The notes beneath the pieces were generated by a model. That model made no database searches and was not told the origin of the DNA. It was given only the letters and a program-made list of their open reading frames with translations. Below are positions 8,270 to 19,128 of a stretch of 64,000 nt of DNA, piece by piece. Location of the stretch: assembly GCA_963775505.1 (NCBI GenBank), contig CAVZIL010000008.1, forward strand, positions 670,045 to 734,044, given 5' to 3'. The number at the start of each line of letters is the position of its first letter. Position 1 is the first letter of the stretch. This DNA comes from JAIBJN01 sp963775505. Its GTDB lineage: Bacteria; Actinomycetota; Thermoleophilia; Gaiellales; Gaiellaceae. A program made the translations under genes and the position numbers.

Positions 8270-8812
8270 GTGCCTCCGGACGACGACATCCTGGATCCCC
8301 GCGGCGCCTTCCGCTGGGTCGAGGCCGGCGTCTCTGGCCTCGCGCGGGCGCGGGAGTGGGACGCGACCGCGATCGTCGAGCTGCGCGAGCTCGCGGCCAC
8401 CGACGAGTCCGAGATCGACTTCCGCCTGCTCGGGGACGGCTCGGTGATCGGCGACGTTCAGCCGACCGTCGTCGCGGAGCTGACGAAGGAGCTGGGGATC
8501 GAGCCGCCGTACGCGGCGCGCGCCGTGCGCCAGAGCGAGACCGAGTGGATGGTGGGGGCGCTCCGGTTCGAGTCGGAGCTGGTCGAGCTGCCCGCGGGCA
8601 TCGAGGCGCTCACGCTGGAGGCAGCCGTTCCACCGGAGGGGGAGACGGTGTACCTCGTGGACGGGGACCTCCTGGCCGAGCTGCCGGAAGGCGTCGAGGC
8701 CGAGGCCCTCGAGCGGCTCGCCGAGCTGGGCGCGGCGCGCTTTCAGGCTTTCGCCGCCCGTGCCGATAGGTTGGAGGACGGCCGGTGGGAGCTGACCGTC
8801 GACCCACTCTGA
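8270..8812 (+). CDS. Conserved hypothetical protein between hpf and secA
   Basis: I do not recognise this 180-residue acidic protein. The GTG start immediately follows the hpf stop (TGAGTG), so it is probably translated from the same message. It contains no membrane segment, cysteine cluster or repeat. The sequence alternates short charged strands and helices (SEIDFRLLGDGSVIGDVQPT, then WMVGALRFESELVELPAG), consistent with a small globular alpha/beta protein. Coding strength is clear from GC-rich third positions and the lack of competing frames. The position between a ribosome-hibernation factor and secA gives no firm functional hint. Confidence 0.7.
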   Translation: MPPDDDILDPRGAFRWVEAGVSGLARAREWDATAIVELRELAATDESEIDFRLLGDGSVIGDVQPTVVAELTKELGIEPPYAARAVRQSETEWMVGALRFESELVELPAGIEALTLEAAVPPEGETVYLVDGDLLAELPEGVEAEALERLAELGAARFQAFAARADRLEDGRWELTVDPL

Positions 8813-8839
8813 GAAGAACCCGCCAGCTACCCTGAACCA

Positions 8840-11528
<2,689 letters not shown>

Positions 11529-11530
<2 letters not shown>

Positions 11531-11695
11531 GAGGGTTTGGCGGAACGTCGCTCGTCGCCGGGGTGCGATGATCGTTCCGAGGCAAGGACGCAGGGAGCGC
11601 TCGTAGCGAGTGAGCTACGGGCGCGACCGAGGACGCCGTCCTCGGGGCGAGCAGCGCGGCCCGGCGGCACAGGCTGCGTTTCGTCAAACCCTCCT
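11529..11695. repeat. 167-bp element with 19-bp terminal inverted repeats between secA and prfB
   Basis: The left arm AGGAGGGTTTGGCGGAACG (11529-11547) and the reverse complement of 11677-11695 match at 17 of 19 positions. The interior is palindrome-rich. One stem pairs GCGCTCGTAGC with GCTACGGGCGC around a six-base loop, and a perfect 8-bp stem (CCGAGGAC/GTCCTCGG) has a 3-base loop near 11627-11645. No protein is encoded. The left arm begins inside the secA stop codon and the right arm ends 34 bp before the prfB start. It may be a non-autonomous mobile element (MITE- or REP-like) or a structured terminator/leader; base composition resembles the host. Confidence 0.5.
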
Positions 11696-11729
11696 GGCGG
11701 CGCCGTCCCGCTCGCTACCATCCCCTTCC

Positions 11730-12837
11730 ATGGCCGAGCGCAGCGCCGTCGAGCGAGAGCTCGAGGAGATCGGGATCCAGCTCGCCTGGGTCCGTGATTA
11801 CCTTTGACCCGGAGGGGTTGAGCGAGCGCCTGGCCGTCCTCGAGGAGGCCATGGGCGCGCCGGGGTTCTGGGACGATCAGCAGGAAGCCGCGAAGGTCTC
11901 CGCCGAGCACGCCCGCCTCTCGCGCCGCCTCGAGCGCTACGAACGCCTCAGCGGCGAGGCGGCCGACCTGGCTGAGCTGCTGGAGCTCGCCTCGGACGAC
12001 GGGGAGCTCGACGAGATCGATCAGAGCGCCGGAGCTCTCCGGGCCCAGCTCGACCGCTTGCAGGAGGACTCGCTCTTCAGCGGCGAGTACGACGCCGGCG
12101 GCGCGGTCGTGTCCATCCACGCCGGCACGGGCGGGACCGACGCGCAGGACTGGGCGGAGATCCTCCTCCGCATGTACCTGCGCTGGGCGGCGGAGCGCGG
12201 GTTCGCCACCGAGCTGATCGAGGTCTCGCCGGGTGAGGAGGCAGGGCTCAAGTCGGCCACGTTCACCGTCGAGGGCGAGAACGCCTACGGGACGCTGAAG
12301 GCCGAGCGCGGGGTGCATCGGCTCGTCCGCCTGTCCCCGTTCGATCAGGCCCATCGGCGCCATACCTCGTTCGCGCAGGTGATCGTCAGCCCGCTCGTCT
12401 CCGACGACGTGGACATCGAGGTCGACGAGGCCGAACTGCGGATCGACACCTACCGGGCGAGCGGGGCCGGCGGCCAGCACGTCAACAAGACCGACTCCGC
12501 CGTCCGCATCACGCACGTTCCGACCGGGATCGTCGTCCAGTGCCAGAACGAGCGCTCGCAGCTCTCCAACCGCCAGACCGCGATGCGGATCCTCAAGAGC
12601 CGCCTCGCCGAGCACGAGCTCGAGCGCCACGAGGCCGAGATGGCTCGCGAGCGGGGAGAGGTGCTCGACACCGGCTTCGGGAGCCAGATCCGCTCCTACG
12701 TCCTCCATCCGTACCAGCTCGTGAAGGATCACCGCACCGACGTCGAAGAAGGGAACGCACAGGCCGTCCTCGACGGCGACCTCGACCGCTTCATCCGCGC
12801 CTACCTCCTCGCCAACGCCACCGGAGCCGTCGCTTAA
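11730..12837 (+). CDS. prfB: Peptide chain release factor 2, with +1 programmed frameshift
   Basis: RF2 recognises UGA and UAA and triggers peptide release. The ATG at 11730 opens 25 codons (MAERSAVERELEEIGIQLA..., ending RDYL), then CTT TGA C at 11802-11808. This is the classic slippery site: ribosomes stalled at the in-frame UGA (11805-11807) slip forward one base and continue as GAC CCG GAG through 12837. The product of about 368 residues has the GGQ motif in RASGAGGQHVNKTDSAVR for peptidyl-tRNA hydrolysis and an SPF tripeptide (VRLSPFDQ) for UGA/UAA recognition. No strong internal Shine-Dalgarno lies three bases before CTT, unlike E. coli. Write the CDS as join(11730..11804,11806..12837). 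Confidence 0.95.
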
Positions 12838-12928
12838 CCAGGTCCGATGCCCGACCCTTTCGCTACACTCGTGAGCTTGCAGAGAGCCGACCGGAGCGCC
12901 CTCGGGACGGGCGCCGCCGCCTGACCCG

Positions 12929-13744
12929 GTGCAGGAAGCAGACCTCACAGAACACGTCGACGATTCCGCGCGGGCGACGACGCCCGAGCTGAACGGCGAC
13001 CCCGCCGAGGACGTCGCGACGGACGTCGAGCCCCTCGAGGGCGAGCCGGCGCCCTCCGGGACGCCGATGATCGTCTTCGAGACGGTGACGAAGGTCTACG
13101 ACCCGAACGTCGTCGCGCTTCGCGAGACGAGCTTCGTCATCGACAAGGGCGAGTTCGTCTTCCTCGTCGGCCCCTCCGGGTCGGGCAAGTCGACGATCAT
13201 GCGGCTGCTCCTCAAGGAGCTCGACCCGACCGAGGGCAAGATCATCGTCGGCGGCCGCGAGCTCGCGCGCCTGCGCCGGAGCACGGTGCCGATGCTCCGC
13301 CGCAACATCGGCTGCGTCTTCCAGGACTTCAAGCTCCTCACCGACCGCACCGCGTACGACAACGTCGCGTACGCGCTCAAGGTGCAGGGCCAGTCGAAGG
13401 CGCAGATCCGGGCGAAGGTGCCCGAGATCCTCGCCCTCGTCGGCCTAGGCTCGAAGATGAACAGCTTCCCGCACGAGCTCTCCGGCGGGGAGCAGCAGCG
13501 CGTCTCGGTCGCGCGCGCGTTCGTGAACCACCCGCCGCTGCTCATCTGCGACGAGCCGACGGGCAACCTCGACCCCGACACCTCTGTCGGGATCATGCAG
13601 CTCCTCTACCGCATCAACCGGACCGGGACGACGGTCGTCATGGCGACCCACGACCGCGAGATGGTGGACAAGATGCGGAAGCGCGTGATCGCCCTCGAGG
13701 AGGGCGTCGTCGTCCGCGACGAGCGCCGCGGCGGCTACGGATGA
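12929..13744 (+). CDS. ftsE: Cell-division ABC ATPase FtsE
   Basis: The ATPase of the FtsEX complex, which couples ATP use to peptidoglycan hydrolase activation at the septum. It shows Walker A GPSGSGKST, the FtsE-typical IGCVFQDFKLL Q-loop, signature LSGGEQQRVSVARA, Walker B LLICDEPTGNLDP and the H-loop VVMATHDREMV. The reading from GTG 12929 adds an acidic N-terminal extension of about 46 residues before MIVFETVTKVYD. The ATG at 13067 would give the usual FtsE length, and neither start has a good Shine-Dalgarno. The stop overlaps ftsX (ATGA), so the two are coupled. Confidence 0.95.
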   Translation: MQEADLTEHVDDSARATTPELNGDPAEDVATDVEPLEGEPAPSGTPMIVFETVTKVYDPNVVALRETSFVIDKGEFVFLVGPSGSGKSTIMRLLLKELDPTEGKIIVGGRELARLRRSTVPMLRRNIGCVFQDFKLLTDRTAYDNVAYALKVQGQSKAQIRAKVPEILALVGLGSKMNSFPHELSGGEQQRVSVARAFVNHPPLLICDEPTGNLDPDTSVGIMQLLYRINRTGTTVVMATHDREMVDKMRKRVIALEEGVVVRDERRGGYG

Positions 13745-14628
13745 GAACGAAGCTCTTCTTCGGCGAGGCGCTCCGCTCGATCGGCAGCAACATCTCGACC
13801 ACGATCGCGGCGGTCATGACCGTGTTGATCGGGATGTTCCTGCTCGGCCTCTTCATCGGGCTCGGCAGCTGGGTGATCTCGTGGACGAACCACGTCAAGA
13901 AGGACCTCGTCGTCAACGTCTACTTCTGCACCGACACGACGTGCGACAGAGAGGTTCAGCCGCAGGAGATCAACGCCGTCAGCGCTCAGCTCGACCAGAA
14001 CCCCGACGTCAAGTCCTACAAGTTCGTCTCCAAGGAGGACGCCTGGGAGGAGATGCAGGAGCGGTTCCCGGAGCTGACCAAGGAGACCGTGCGGAACCCG
14101 CTGCCGGCGTCGTACGAGGTCATCCCCCACGACGCCGACCAGGTGCAGTCGATCGCGACCGCCTTCCAGAGTCCTCTGCCTGCGGGCGTGGAGACCGTGA
14201 AGTACGGCGAGAAGAAGGCCGAGCGGGTGCTCCAGGTGGCGACGATCATCGGCGCGATCTTCCTGGTCGGGAGCATCATCCTCCTGGTCGCCTCCACGAT
14301 CCTGATCGCGAACACGATCCGCCTCTCCATCTTCTCGCGAAGGCGTGAGATCGAGGTGATGAAGCTCGTCGGGGCGTCGAACTGGTTCGTCCGCGCCCCG
14401 TTCATGCTCGAGGGCCTGCTCTGCGGCCTGGCGGGCTCGATCCTCGCGGTCATCCTCTTGCTCCTGGCCAAGGAGCTGGCGCTGCCCGGGATCATGGGCC
14501 GGATCGAGAGCCCTGGCGACATCCAGGCGTGGAGCTTCCCGATCGTGGCGCTCATCCTCGTGGGCATGAGCCTCCTCGTCGGAGCCGCGGGCTCCGGTAT
14601 CACGCTGCGGCGTTTTCTGCGAATCTGA
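13741..14628 (+). CDS. ftsX: Cell-division permease-like protein FtsX
   Basis: A 295-residue membrane partner of FtsE. It has one N-terminal transmembrane segment (ISTTIAAVMTVLIGMFLLGL), then an extracytoplasmic domain of about 120 residues containing two cysteines (YFCTDTTCDREV), then three C-terminal helices with the conserved FtsX core FSRRREIEVMKLVGASNWFVRAPFMLEG. The two cysteines could form a disulphide outside the membrane. Length and topology are normal for Actinomycetota. It is coupled to ftsE by a four-base overlap and followed 15 bp later by a secreted protease. Confidence 0.95.
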   Translation: MRTKLFFGEALRSIGSNISTTIAAVMTVLIGMFLLGLFIGLGSWVISWTNHVKKDLVVNVYFCTDTTCDREVQPQEINAVSAQLDQNPDVKSYKFVSKEDAWEEMQERFPELTKETVRNPLPASYEVIPHDADQVQSIATAFQSPLPAGVETVKYGEKKAERVLQVATIIGAIFLVGSIILLVASTILIANTIRLSIFSRRREIEVMKLVGASNWFVRAPFMLEGLLCGLAGSILAVILLLLAKELALPGIMGRIESPGDIQAWSFPIVALILVGMSLLVGAAGSGITLRRFLRI

Positions 14629-14643
14629 GTTCGTGCACGCGGC

Positions 14644-15852
14644 ATGCCCGGGATTGATCGGGGCGGGCGGCCTGTGAGACGGGGCGTCGGCTATCTCGCT
14701 GCGCTCGTCCTGGTCGTCGGCGCCTTCGTCCTCGGGATCTTCCTCACCCGGGCCGAGCAGGGCACGACCGCTTCGGCGCCGCCGGCTCGCCCGGCCCAGC
14801 CGCTGCGGCTGATCGACGAGGTTCGCACGGAGCTCGAGGACTCGTACTACCGCTGGATCGACCCCGCAGTGCTCGGGCGCCCGACGGTGAAAGGCATCCT
14901 CGCCGGGCTCGACGATCCGCACACGGACCTCCTGACGACGGCCGAGTATGAGAGCCTTCGCGAGGACACCGAAGGGACGTACTCGGGGATCGGCCTCACC
15001 GTCGGGCCGGGACGCATGGGCCTCCTGGTGACGTCGGCGCCTCCCGGGCCGGCGCGCGAAGCTGGCATTCGCAAGGGCGACGTCATCGTCAGGGTGGACG
15101 GCGAGGCGATCGCCAGGCTCCCGTTCGAAAGCGCGCTCGCGCTCGTCAAGGGCGAACCCGGGACGGCCGTCAACCTCGTCGTCAGACGACCGGCGAAGCA
15201 TCGCCCGCTCGACCTCGTCGTCGTCCGCCGGGAGATCGAGGTTCCCCCCCTCAGTGCCCGCCTGCTGGCGACGAAGAACACCAAGCTCGCATACATCCGC
15301 GTCTTCTCGTTCCCCGCCGGCGCCGCCGAGCGCATCGAGCAGACGATGTCCCAGCTCGTCGAGCAGGGCGCCGCGGGCGCGATCATCGACCTCCGCGACA
15401 ATCCCGGCGGCCTGCTCTCGCAGGCTGTGGACGTGACGTCGGTCTTCGTCGAGGAGGGGATCGTCTGCCGCACCGACGGCCTCCACGAGGACGCCCATGA
15501 GTATCGCGTGACCGGCGCCGCTACCCACCGCTCGCTGCCTCTCGTAGTGGTCGTGAACGGCAACAGCGCGAGCGCCGCCGAGATCGTCGCCGGCGCCCTC
15601 TTCGACCACCACCGGGCGACGCTGGTCGGCGAGCGCACGTTCGGTAAGGCGTCGGTGCAGACCATCGCGCCGCTGCGCGCGGGCGGGGCCCTGAAGCTGA
15701 CGACGGCCAAGTATCTGACGCCTGCTGGCGCCGACATCACCGACCTCGGGCTCGAGCCGTCGGTGGTCGCCGCCGACGACCCGCTCACGGAGCGGGACGA
15801 GGGCCTGCAGATCGCGCGGCGCGCGCTGGCCGAGATCGTCCGGGCCGAGTAG
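14644..15852 (+). CDS. S41-family carboxy-terminal processing protease (CtpA-like)
   Basis: A 402-residue membrane-anchored serine protease. It has an N-terminal signal anchor (VGYLAALVLVVGAFVLGIFL), an S41 N-terminal helical part, a PDZ domain (GIGLTVGPGRMGLLVTSAPP to PGTAVNLVV) and the S41 catalytic core: IIDLRDNPGGLL, the catalytic serine in VVNGNSASAAEIVAGAL, and the lysine in GERTFGKASVQ, giving the Ser/Lys dyad. The family trims C termini of exported proteins. In many Actinomycetota an M23 hydrolase gene follows ftsEX; here this protease takes that place. GTG 14674 is an alternative start nearer the signal anchor. Confidence 0.9.
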   Translation: MPGIDRGGRPVRRGVGYLAALVLVVGAFVLGIFLTRAEQGTTASAPPARPAQPLRLIDEVRTELEDSYYRWIDPAVLGRPTVKGILAGLDDPHTDLLTTAEYESLREDTEGTYSGIGLTVGPGRMGLLVTSAPPGPAREAGIRKGDVIVRVDGEAIARLPFESALALVKGEPGTAVNLVVRRPAKHRPLDLVVVRREIEVPPLSARLLATKNTKLAYIRVFSFPAGAAERIEQTMSQLVEQGAAGAIIDLRDNPGGLLSQAVDVTSVFVEEGIVCRTDGLHEDAHEYRVTGAATHRSLPLVVVVNGNSASAAEIVAGALFDHHRATLVGERTFGKASVQTIAPLRAGGALKLTTAKYLTPAGADITDLGLEPSVVAADDPLTERDEGLQIARRALAEIVRAE

Positions 15853-15869
15853 CCCGAGAGCCCGTCGGG

Positions 15870-17555
15870 ATGGACCTCCTTGTGTGCGAGCTCGCCCGCA
15901 AGGGCAGGCTCCTGGTCGGTGAGCCCTACTTCGAGGGCGGCGTGCCCGTCGTCGTCGACCGCAAAGGAGCGGGCGACGCCTCCGTGGGCGACCTCGTCGT
16001 CGTGAGGCCCGGCCGCGGGCGGGCCAGGCTCGAGCGCGTCCTCGGGGCCGCCGGGCGCATCGAGGCGGTCCTCGAGGGCCTGCTCTGGCACGAGGGCGTG
16101 CGGCGCGTTCACGCGCCCCTGCCGTCCCTTCCTCCCGCTGAAGAGCCCGACCGGGTCGACCTGCGCCATCTCTACGCGTTCACGATCGATCCCGAGGGCG
16201 CGAAGGACTTCGACGACGCGCTCACGTTCCAGCAGGAGGAGGGGGGCGGCGTGCGCGCCTGGGTGCACATCGCCGACGTCTCTGCATACGTCCCCGCCGG
16301 CTCGCCGCTCGACCGTGACGCCGCCGAGCGCGGGAACTCGGTCTACGTCCCCGGACGCGTCGCGCCGATGCTCCCGCACGAGCTCTCGGACGACCTGTGC
16401 AGCCTGCGGCCGCACCAGGACCGCCGCTGCGTCACCGTGGAGCTCCCGTACGACGCGGCTCTCGAGCCTGGGGAGCCGCGCTTCTACCGGAGCCTGATCC
16501 GCAGCCGGGAGCGCCTGACGTACGGCCATGCGCAGGCCGTGCTCGCAGGTGGCGAGCGGGCGGACGACGAGCTCACCGAGGCCCTGCGGCTGGCCGAGCG
16601 GGTCTCCCGAGCGCTGCGCAACCGGAGGTTCGAGCGCGGCGCGCTTCGCGTCGAGGGGCGCGAGGTCGAGTTCGCCTTCGACGGCGAGGGCGGCGTCGAG
16701 CGGGCCTGGATCGAGCGCGAGCCGCTCGCGCACATGCTCGTCGAGGAGCTGATGATCGCCGCGAACGAGGCCGTCGCAGAGCTGCTCGCGGGCCGCCGGC
16801 GCGAGGCGCTCTACCGCGTGCACGAGCGTCCGGATCCGCAATCAGTCGAGTTGCTTCTCGCCAAGCTCACCGACCTCGAGGTGCCGACGCCGCCCGTCCC
16901 GGAGCACCTCTCGCCGGCCGAGGCGGCGCGGCTCGCCGCGCGCGTGAGCGAGACCGTCACCGGCTACGTCGAGAGGTCGGGGCGCGGGGAGGAGGCGTTC
17001 CCCGCGCTCGTCTTGCGGGCGCTCAAGCAGGCGCGCTACGACCCGAGGAACCTCGGCCACTCGGGCCTCGCCAGCACGGCGTACTGCCACTTCACGTCCC
17101 CGATCCGGCGCTACCCCGACCTCGTCGTGCATCGGGCGCTGCTGCGGGAGCTCGGCGTGCTCGACGTCGAGCTTCCCGACGACCTTCCGGCGCTCGGCGA
17201 CTGGACCTCGGAGCGCGAGCGCGCCGCTGCGCAGGTCGAGTACCGGGCGGACGAGCTGTGCCTCGCGTGGCTCCTGGAGCGCCGGCTCTTCGAGGAGGGC
17301 TGGGACGCGACCTTCGAGGGCGAGATCGTCGGCGCGATCGGCTCCGGCGTCTTCGTGCGCTTCGAGGGCGTCTTCGAGGGCTACCTGCCCGCCCGCCGGC
17401 TCGCCGGCGACTACTTCGAGCTCTCGCCGCTCGGCACGGCCCTCGTCGGCCGCCGCAGCGGCTCCGCCTACCGCCTCGGCGACCCGATACGGGTCAAGGT
17501 CGCCGAGCTGAAGCGCTGGGAGGGAAGGGTGGAGCTGGCCCCGGGGAAGCGTTGA
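15870..17555 (+). CDS. rnr: Ribonuclease R/II family exoribonuclease
   Basis: A 561-residue 3'-to-5' exoribonuclease. The RNB domain shows AFTIDPEGAKDFDDALTF, with the aspartate cluster that binds the catalytic magnesium, then WVHIADVSAYV, GNSVYVPGRVAPMLPHELSDDLCSL, and YCHFTSPIRRYPDLVVHRAL near its end. A C-terminal S1 domain follows (EGEIVGAIGSGVFVRFEG...). It is shorter than E. coli RNase R (about 813 residues), lacking most cold-shock domains and the basic tail. RNase R degrades structured RNA and works with tmRNA in clearing faulty mRNAs, and smpB and ssrA follow directly. Confidence 0.92.
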   Translation: MDLLVCELARKGRLLVGEPYFEGGVPVVVDRKGAGDASVGDLVVVRPGRGRARLERVLGAAGRIEAVLEGLLWHEGVRRVHAPLPSLPPAEEPDRVDLRHLYAFTIDPEGAKDFDDALTFQQEEGGGVRAWVHIADVSAYVPAGSPLDRDAAERGNSVYVPGRVAPMLPHELSDDLCSLRPHQDRRCVTVELPYDAALEPGEPRFYRSLIRSRERLTYGHAQAVLAGGERADDELTEALRLAERVSRALRNRRFERGALRVEGREVEFAFDGEGGVERAWIEREPLAHMLVEELMIAANEAVAELLAGRRREALYRVHERPDPQSVELLLAKLTDLEVPTPPVPEHLSPAEAARLAARVSETVTGYVERSGRGEEAFPALVLRALKQARYDPRNLGHSGLASTAYCHFTSPIRRYPDLVVHRALLRELGVLDVELPDDLPALGDWTSERERAAAQVEYRADELCLAWLLERRLFEEGWDATFEGEIVGAIGSGVFVRFEGVFEGYLPARRLAGDYFELSPLGTALVGRRSGSAYRLGDPIRVKVAELKRWEGRVELAPGKR

Positions 17556-17633
17556 AATTCTTTTTGTCGCTCTTTGCAGAGAAACGCTCTCGTTCCCGCT
17601 TGCGCGGAGTCACCCGTCCCTTTAGGTTGCCTC

Positions 17634-17662
17634 TTGCGCCGAGCACGGGGCGCGAGTAGGTT
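17634..17662 (+). promoter_or_regulatory. Candidate sigma-70-type promoter for smpB
   Basis: TTGCGC (17634-17639) and TAGGTT (17657-17662) are separated by 17 bp and lie in the 198-bp space upstream of smpB. They are reasonable -35 and -10 elements for a housekeeping sigma factor. Transcription would start about 30 bp before the hairpin at 17700-17747. Confidence 0.35.
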
Positions 17663-17699
17663 GAAGGTTCACCGGTAGGCGCTACGCGGAAGCGGAACG

Positions 17700-17747
17700 T
17701 TCGCCGGGGAACTGGACGAAAGCGAACCCGGCTCGGCGAATTTTTTT
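17700..17747 (+). terminator. Hairpin plus T-tract just before the smpB start (terminator or attenuator)
   Basis: TTCGCCG (17700-17706) pairs with CGGCGAA (17734-17740), with a loop of 27 bases that could fold further, and is followed directly by seven Ts (17741-17747). This is the form of an intrinsic terminator, but it ends only six bases before the first smpB ATG (17754) and lies downstream of the candidate promoter. It could terminate the RNase R message, or act as an attenuator that limits smpB expression. There is no good Shine-Dalgarno between it and the start. Confidence 0.45.
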
Positions 17748-17753
17748 GGTCCA

Positions 17754-18221
17754 ATGCAGGCGATGACCGCAGGGACCAAGCTCATCGCCGACAACCGCCG
17801 TGCGCGGCACGAGTACCACCTCCTCGACCGCTACGAGGCGGGACTCGCCCTCACTGGCACGGAGGTGAAGTCGCTCCGCGACGGCAAGGCTACGCTCCAG
17901 CGCGCCTTCGGCGATGTCCGCGACGGCGAGCTCTACCTCGTCGGCCTGCACATCCCCGAGTACACGCAAGGGAACGTGGCCAACCACGATCCCGACCGCG
18001 ACCGCAAGCTTCTCCTCCACCGGCGCGAGATCGACCAGCTCGCGGGCAAGGTGGCCGAGAAGGGTCTGACCCTCGTGCCCACGCGGCTCTACTGGAAGAA
18101 CGGCCGCGCGAAGGTCGAGCTGGCCCTTGCCCGCGGCAAGGACGTGCGCGACAAGCGCCGCACGATCGCCGACCGCGACGCGAAGCGGCAGATCGAGCGC
18201 GCTCTCAAGACCCGCGAGTAA
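17754..18221 (+). CDS. smpB: SsrA-binding protein SmpB
   Basis: A 155-residue protein that binds the tRNA-like domain of tmRNA and delivers it to stalled ribosomes. It has the typical NRRARHEYHLLDRYEAGLALTGTEVKSLRDGK opening (shown here in part: ADNRRARHEYHLLDRY), the GLHIPEYTQGNVANHDPDR segment, LTLVPTRLYWKNGRAKVEL, and the basic C-terminal tail GKDVRDKRRTIADRDAKRQI that enters the empty mRNA channel. The ATG at 17763 is an alternative start giving a more usual N terminus. It lies about 400 bp from its RNA partner ssrA, with one opposing gene between. Confidence 0.97.
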   Translation: MQAMTAGTKLIADNRRARHEYHLLDRYEAGLALTGTEVKSLRDGKATLQRAFGDVRDGELYLVGLHIPEYTQGNVANHDPDRDRKLLLHRREIDQLAGKVAEKGLTLVPTRLYWKNGRAKVELALARGKDVRDKRRTIADRDAKRQIERALKTRE

Positions 18222-18600
18222 GGACGACCGTGTGCACGACGGCGGCGGCGGCGAGGAACGCGGCCACCGACCACAGGGCGATCTCGCCGTGCGTGTCCAG
18301 GCCCGTGTCGGCCGCCAGCAGCCAGATCGCGAGGACGGCCGCCGCAATCGCGCTCCCGACGGCCGCCGCAAGGGTCACCGCCCGCTCGGCCGCGGAGCCG
18401 GCGAGCCTCCACTCGACGATCGCGAAGGCGACGAGCGCGGCGCCGAGAAGCTGGGCGTAGATGGGAGGTTCGGCCAGCGGCAGGCCGAAGAACTCGTAGA
18501 GGGCGTCCCAGGTCGCGGCGAGCAGGAAGGCCGCCAGGAGTGCGTTGGAGACCGCGTCGATTCGCAGGACGCGGGCCTGGGTGAGCCGGGGGCGAGCCAC
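18205..18600 (-). CDS. Small hydrophobic membrane protein between smpB and ssrA
   Basis: A 131-residue protein on the strand opposite smpB, overlapping the smpB 3' end by 17 bp. It shows four hydrophobic segments (about residues 17-33, 48-64, 74-96 and 106-127), so it should sit in the membrane as a four-helix bundle; there are no charged motifs or cysteines. I do not recognise the family. The GTG start at 18600 lies next to the ssrA promoter, so transcription of this gene and of ssrA would be divergent. GC-rich third positions support coding. Confidence 0.6.
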   Translation of the reverse strand: MARPRLTQARVLRIDAVSNALLAAFLLAATWDALYEFFGLPLAEPPIYAQLLGAALVAFAIVEWRLAGSAAERAVTLAAAVGSAIAAAVLAIWLLAADTGLDTHGEIALWSVAAFLAAAAVVHTVVLTRGS

Positions 18601-18608
18601 CTCGCGGC

Positions 18609-18614
18609 TATACT
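18609..18614 (+). promoter_or_regulatory. -10 element of the ssrA promoter
   Basis: TATACT lies 11 bp before the first base of the tmRNA and is a close match to the TATAAT consensus. No convincing -35 hexamer is visible at 17 bp, so the promoter may depend on an extended -10 or an activator. Confidence 0.5.
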
Positions 18615-18624
18615 TTCAAGCTCT

Positions 18625-18986
18625 GGGGGCGATCCGGTTTCGACGGGGTCGGTTCTCCGGAAGAGCTGCAAGCCGAGGTCCCCGGTTGGCCTCGTTAAAC
18701 CACCGGGAACAACGCAAGTGCGAACAAGAACGAACTCGCGCTCGCTGCCTAATTAGGCAGCGCGTCGGCTCCGGTCTCGGCCCGTGGATCGGAGACCCGG
18801 CGTCAGAAAACGGGCTCGCCGCCGAAGGAGCGCTGATCGCCGGAGGCGGGACTTCTCAGGATCGGCTAGCCCGACGGTAGGTTCGCCAGCCCACCGGCCG
18901 GCCGGGCGAAATTCAAGGGCAGGCTGAGCTTGGAGATGCTCTTCACGGTGCGACTTCGGACGCGGGTTCGATTCCCGCCGCCTCCA
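18625..18986 (+). ncRNA. ssrA: Transfer-messenger RNA (tmRNA)
   Basis: A one-piece tmRNA of about 362 nt that rescues stalled ribosomes with SmpB. The 5' end GGGGGCGAUCCGG pairs with CGCCUCC (18979-18985) to form the acceptor stem, followed by discriminator A at 18986; the CCA is not encoded. The D-like UUUCGACGGGG and the T arm GCGGGUUCGAUUCCCGC are clear. The tag frame starts at about GCA 18714 and reads ASANKNELALAA, stopping at TAA 18750 with a second TAG just after. The LAA end is the normal ClpXP-type degron. Several pseudoknot-like stems follow. The 3' end is the sequence repeated at other sites in the window. Confidence 0.96.
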
Positions 18987-18987
18987 T
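18954..18987 (+). repeat. ssrA 3'-end repeat, copy A (native site)
   Basis: This 34-bp segment covers the T arm and acceptor 3' strand of the tmRNA plus one base. It is repeated perfectly at 28811-28844, with diverged copies at 34757-34791 and 37149-37174. The bases just downstream (18984-19012) are echoed at 29893-29921 and 37171-37190. tRNA and tmRNA 3' ends are common attachment sites for site-specific integrases, so this would be the site that keeps a functional ssrA. Confidence 0.75.
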
Positions 18988-18998
18988 CGGCTCGGTTG

Positions 18999-19020
18999 AG
19001 CGGGCAAGGGATCCCGCTTT
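18999..19020 (+). terminator. Probable intrinsic terminator of ssrA
   Basis: AGCGGG (18999-19004) pairs with CCCGCT (19013-19018) around an 8-base loop, followed by TT then mixed bases. It lies 12 bp after the mature 3' end. The T-tract is weak, so the call is tentative. Confidence 0.45.
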
Positions 19021-19128
19021 GAGGGATCAGGCGACTCGCGAGGGCTACGTTAGGTTGTCGGCCCCGGGATGACCGTCGAGACCTTTGGGTCACGCCTGCC
19101 CAGGAGTCTTGTGGCTCGCGCCGAGGCT

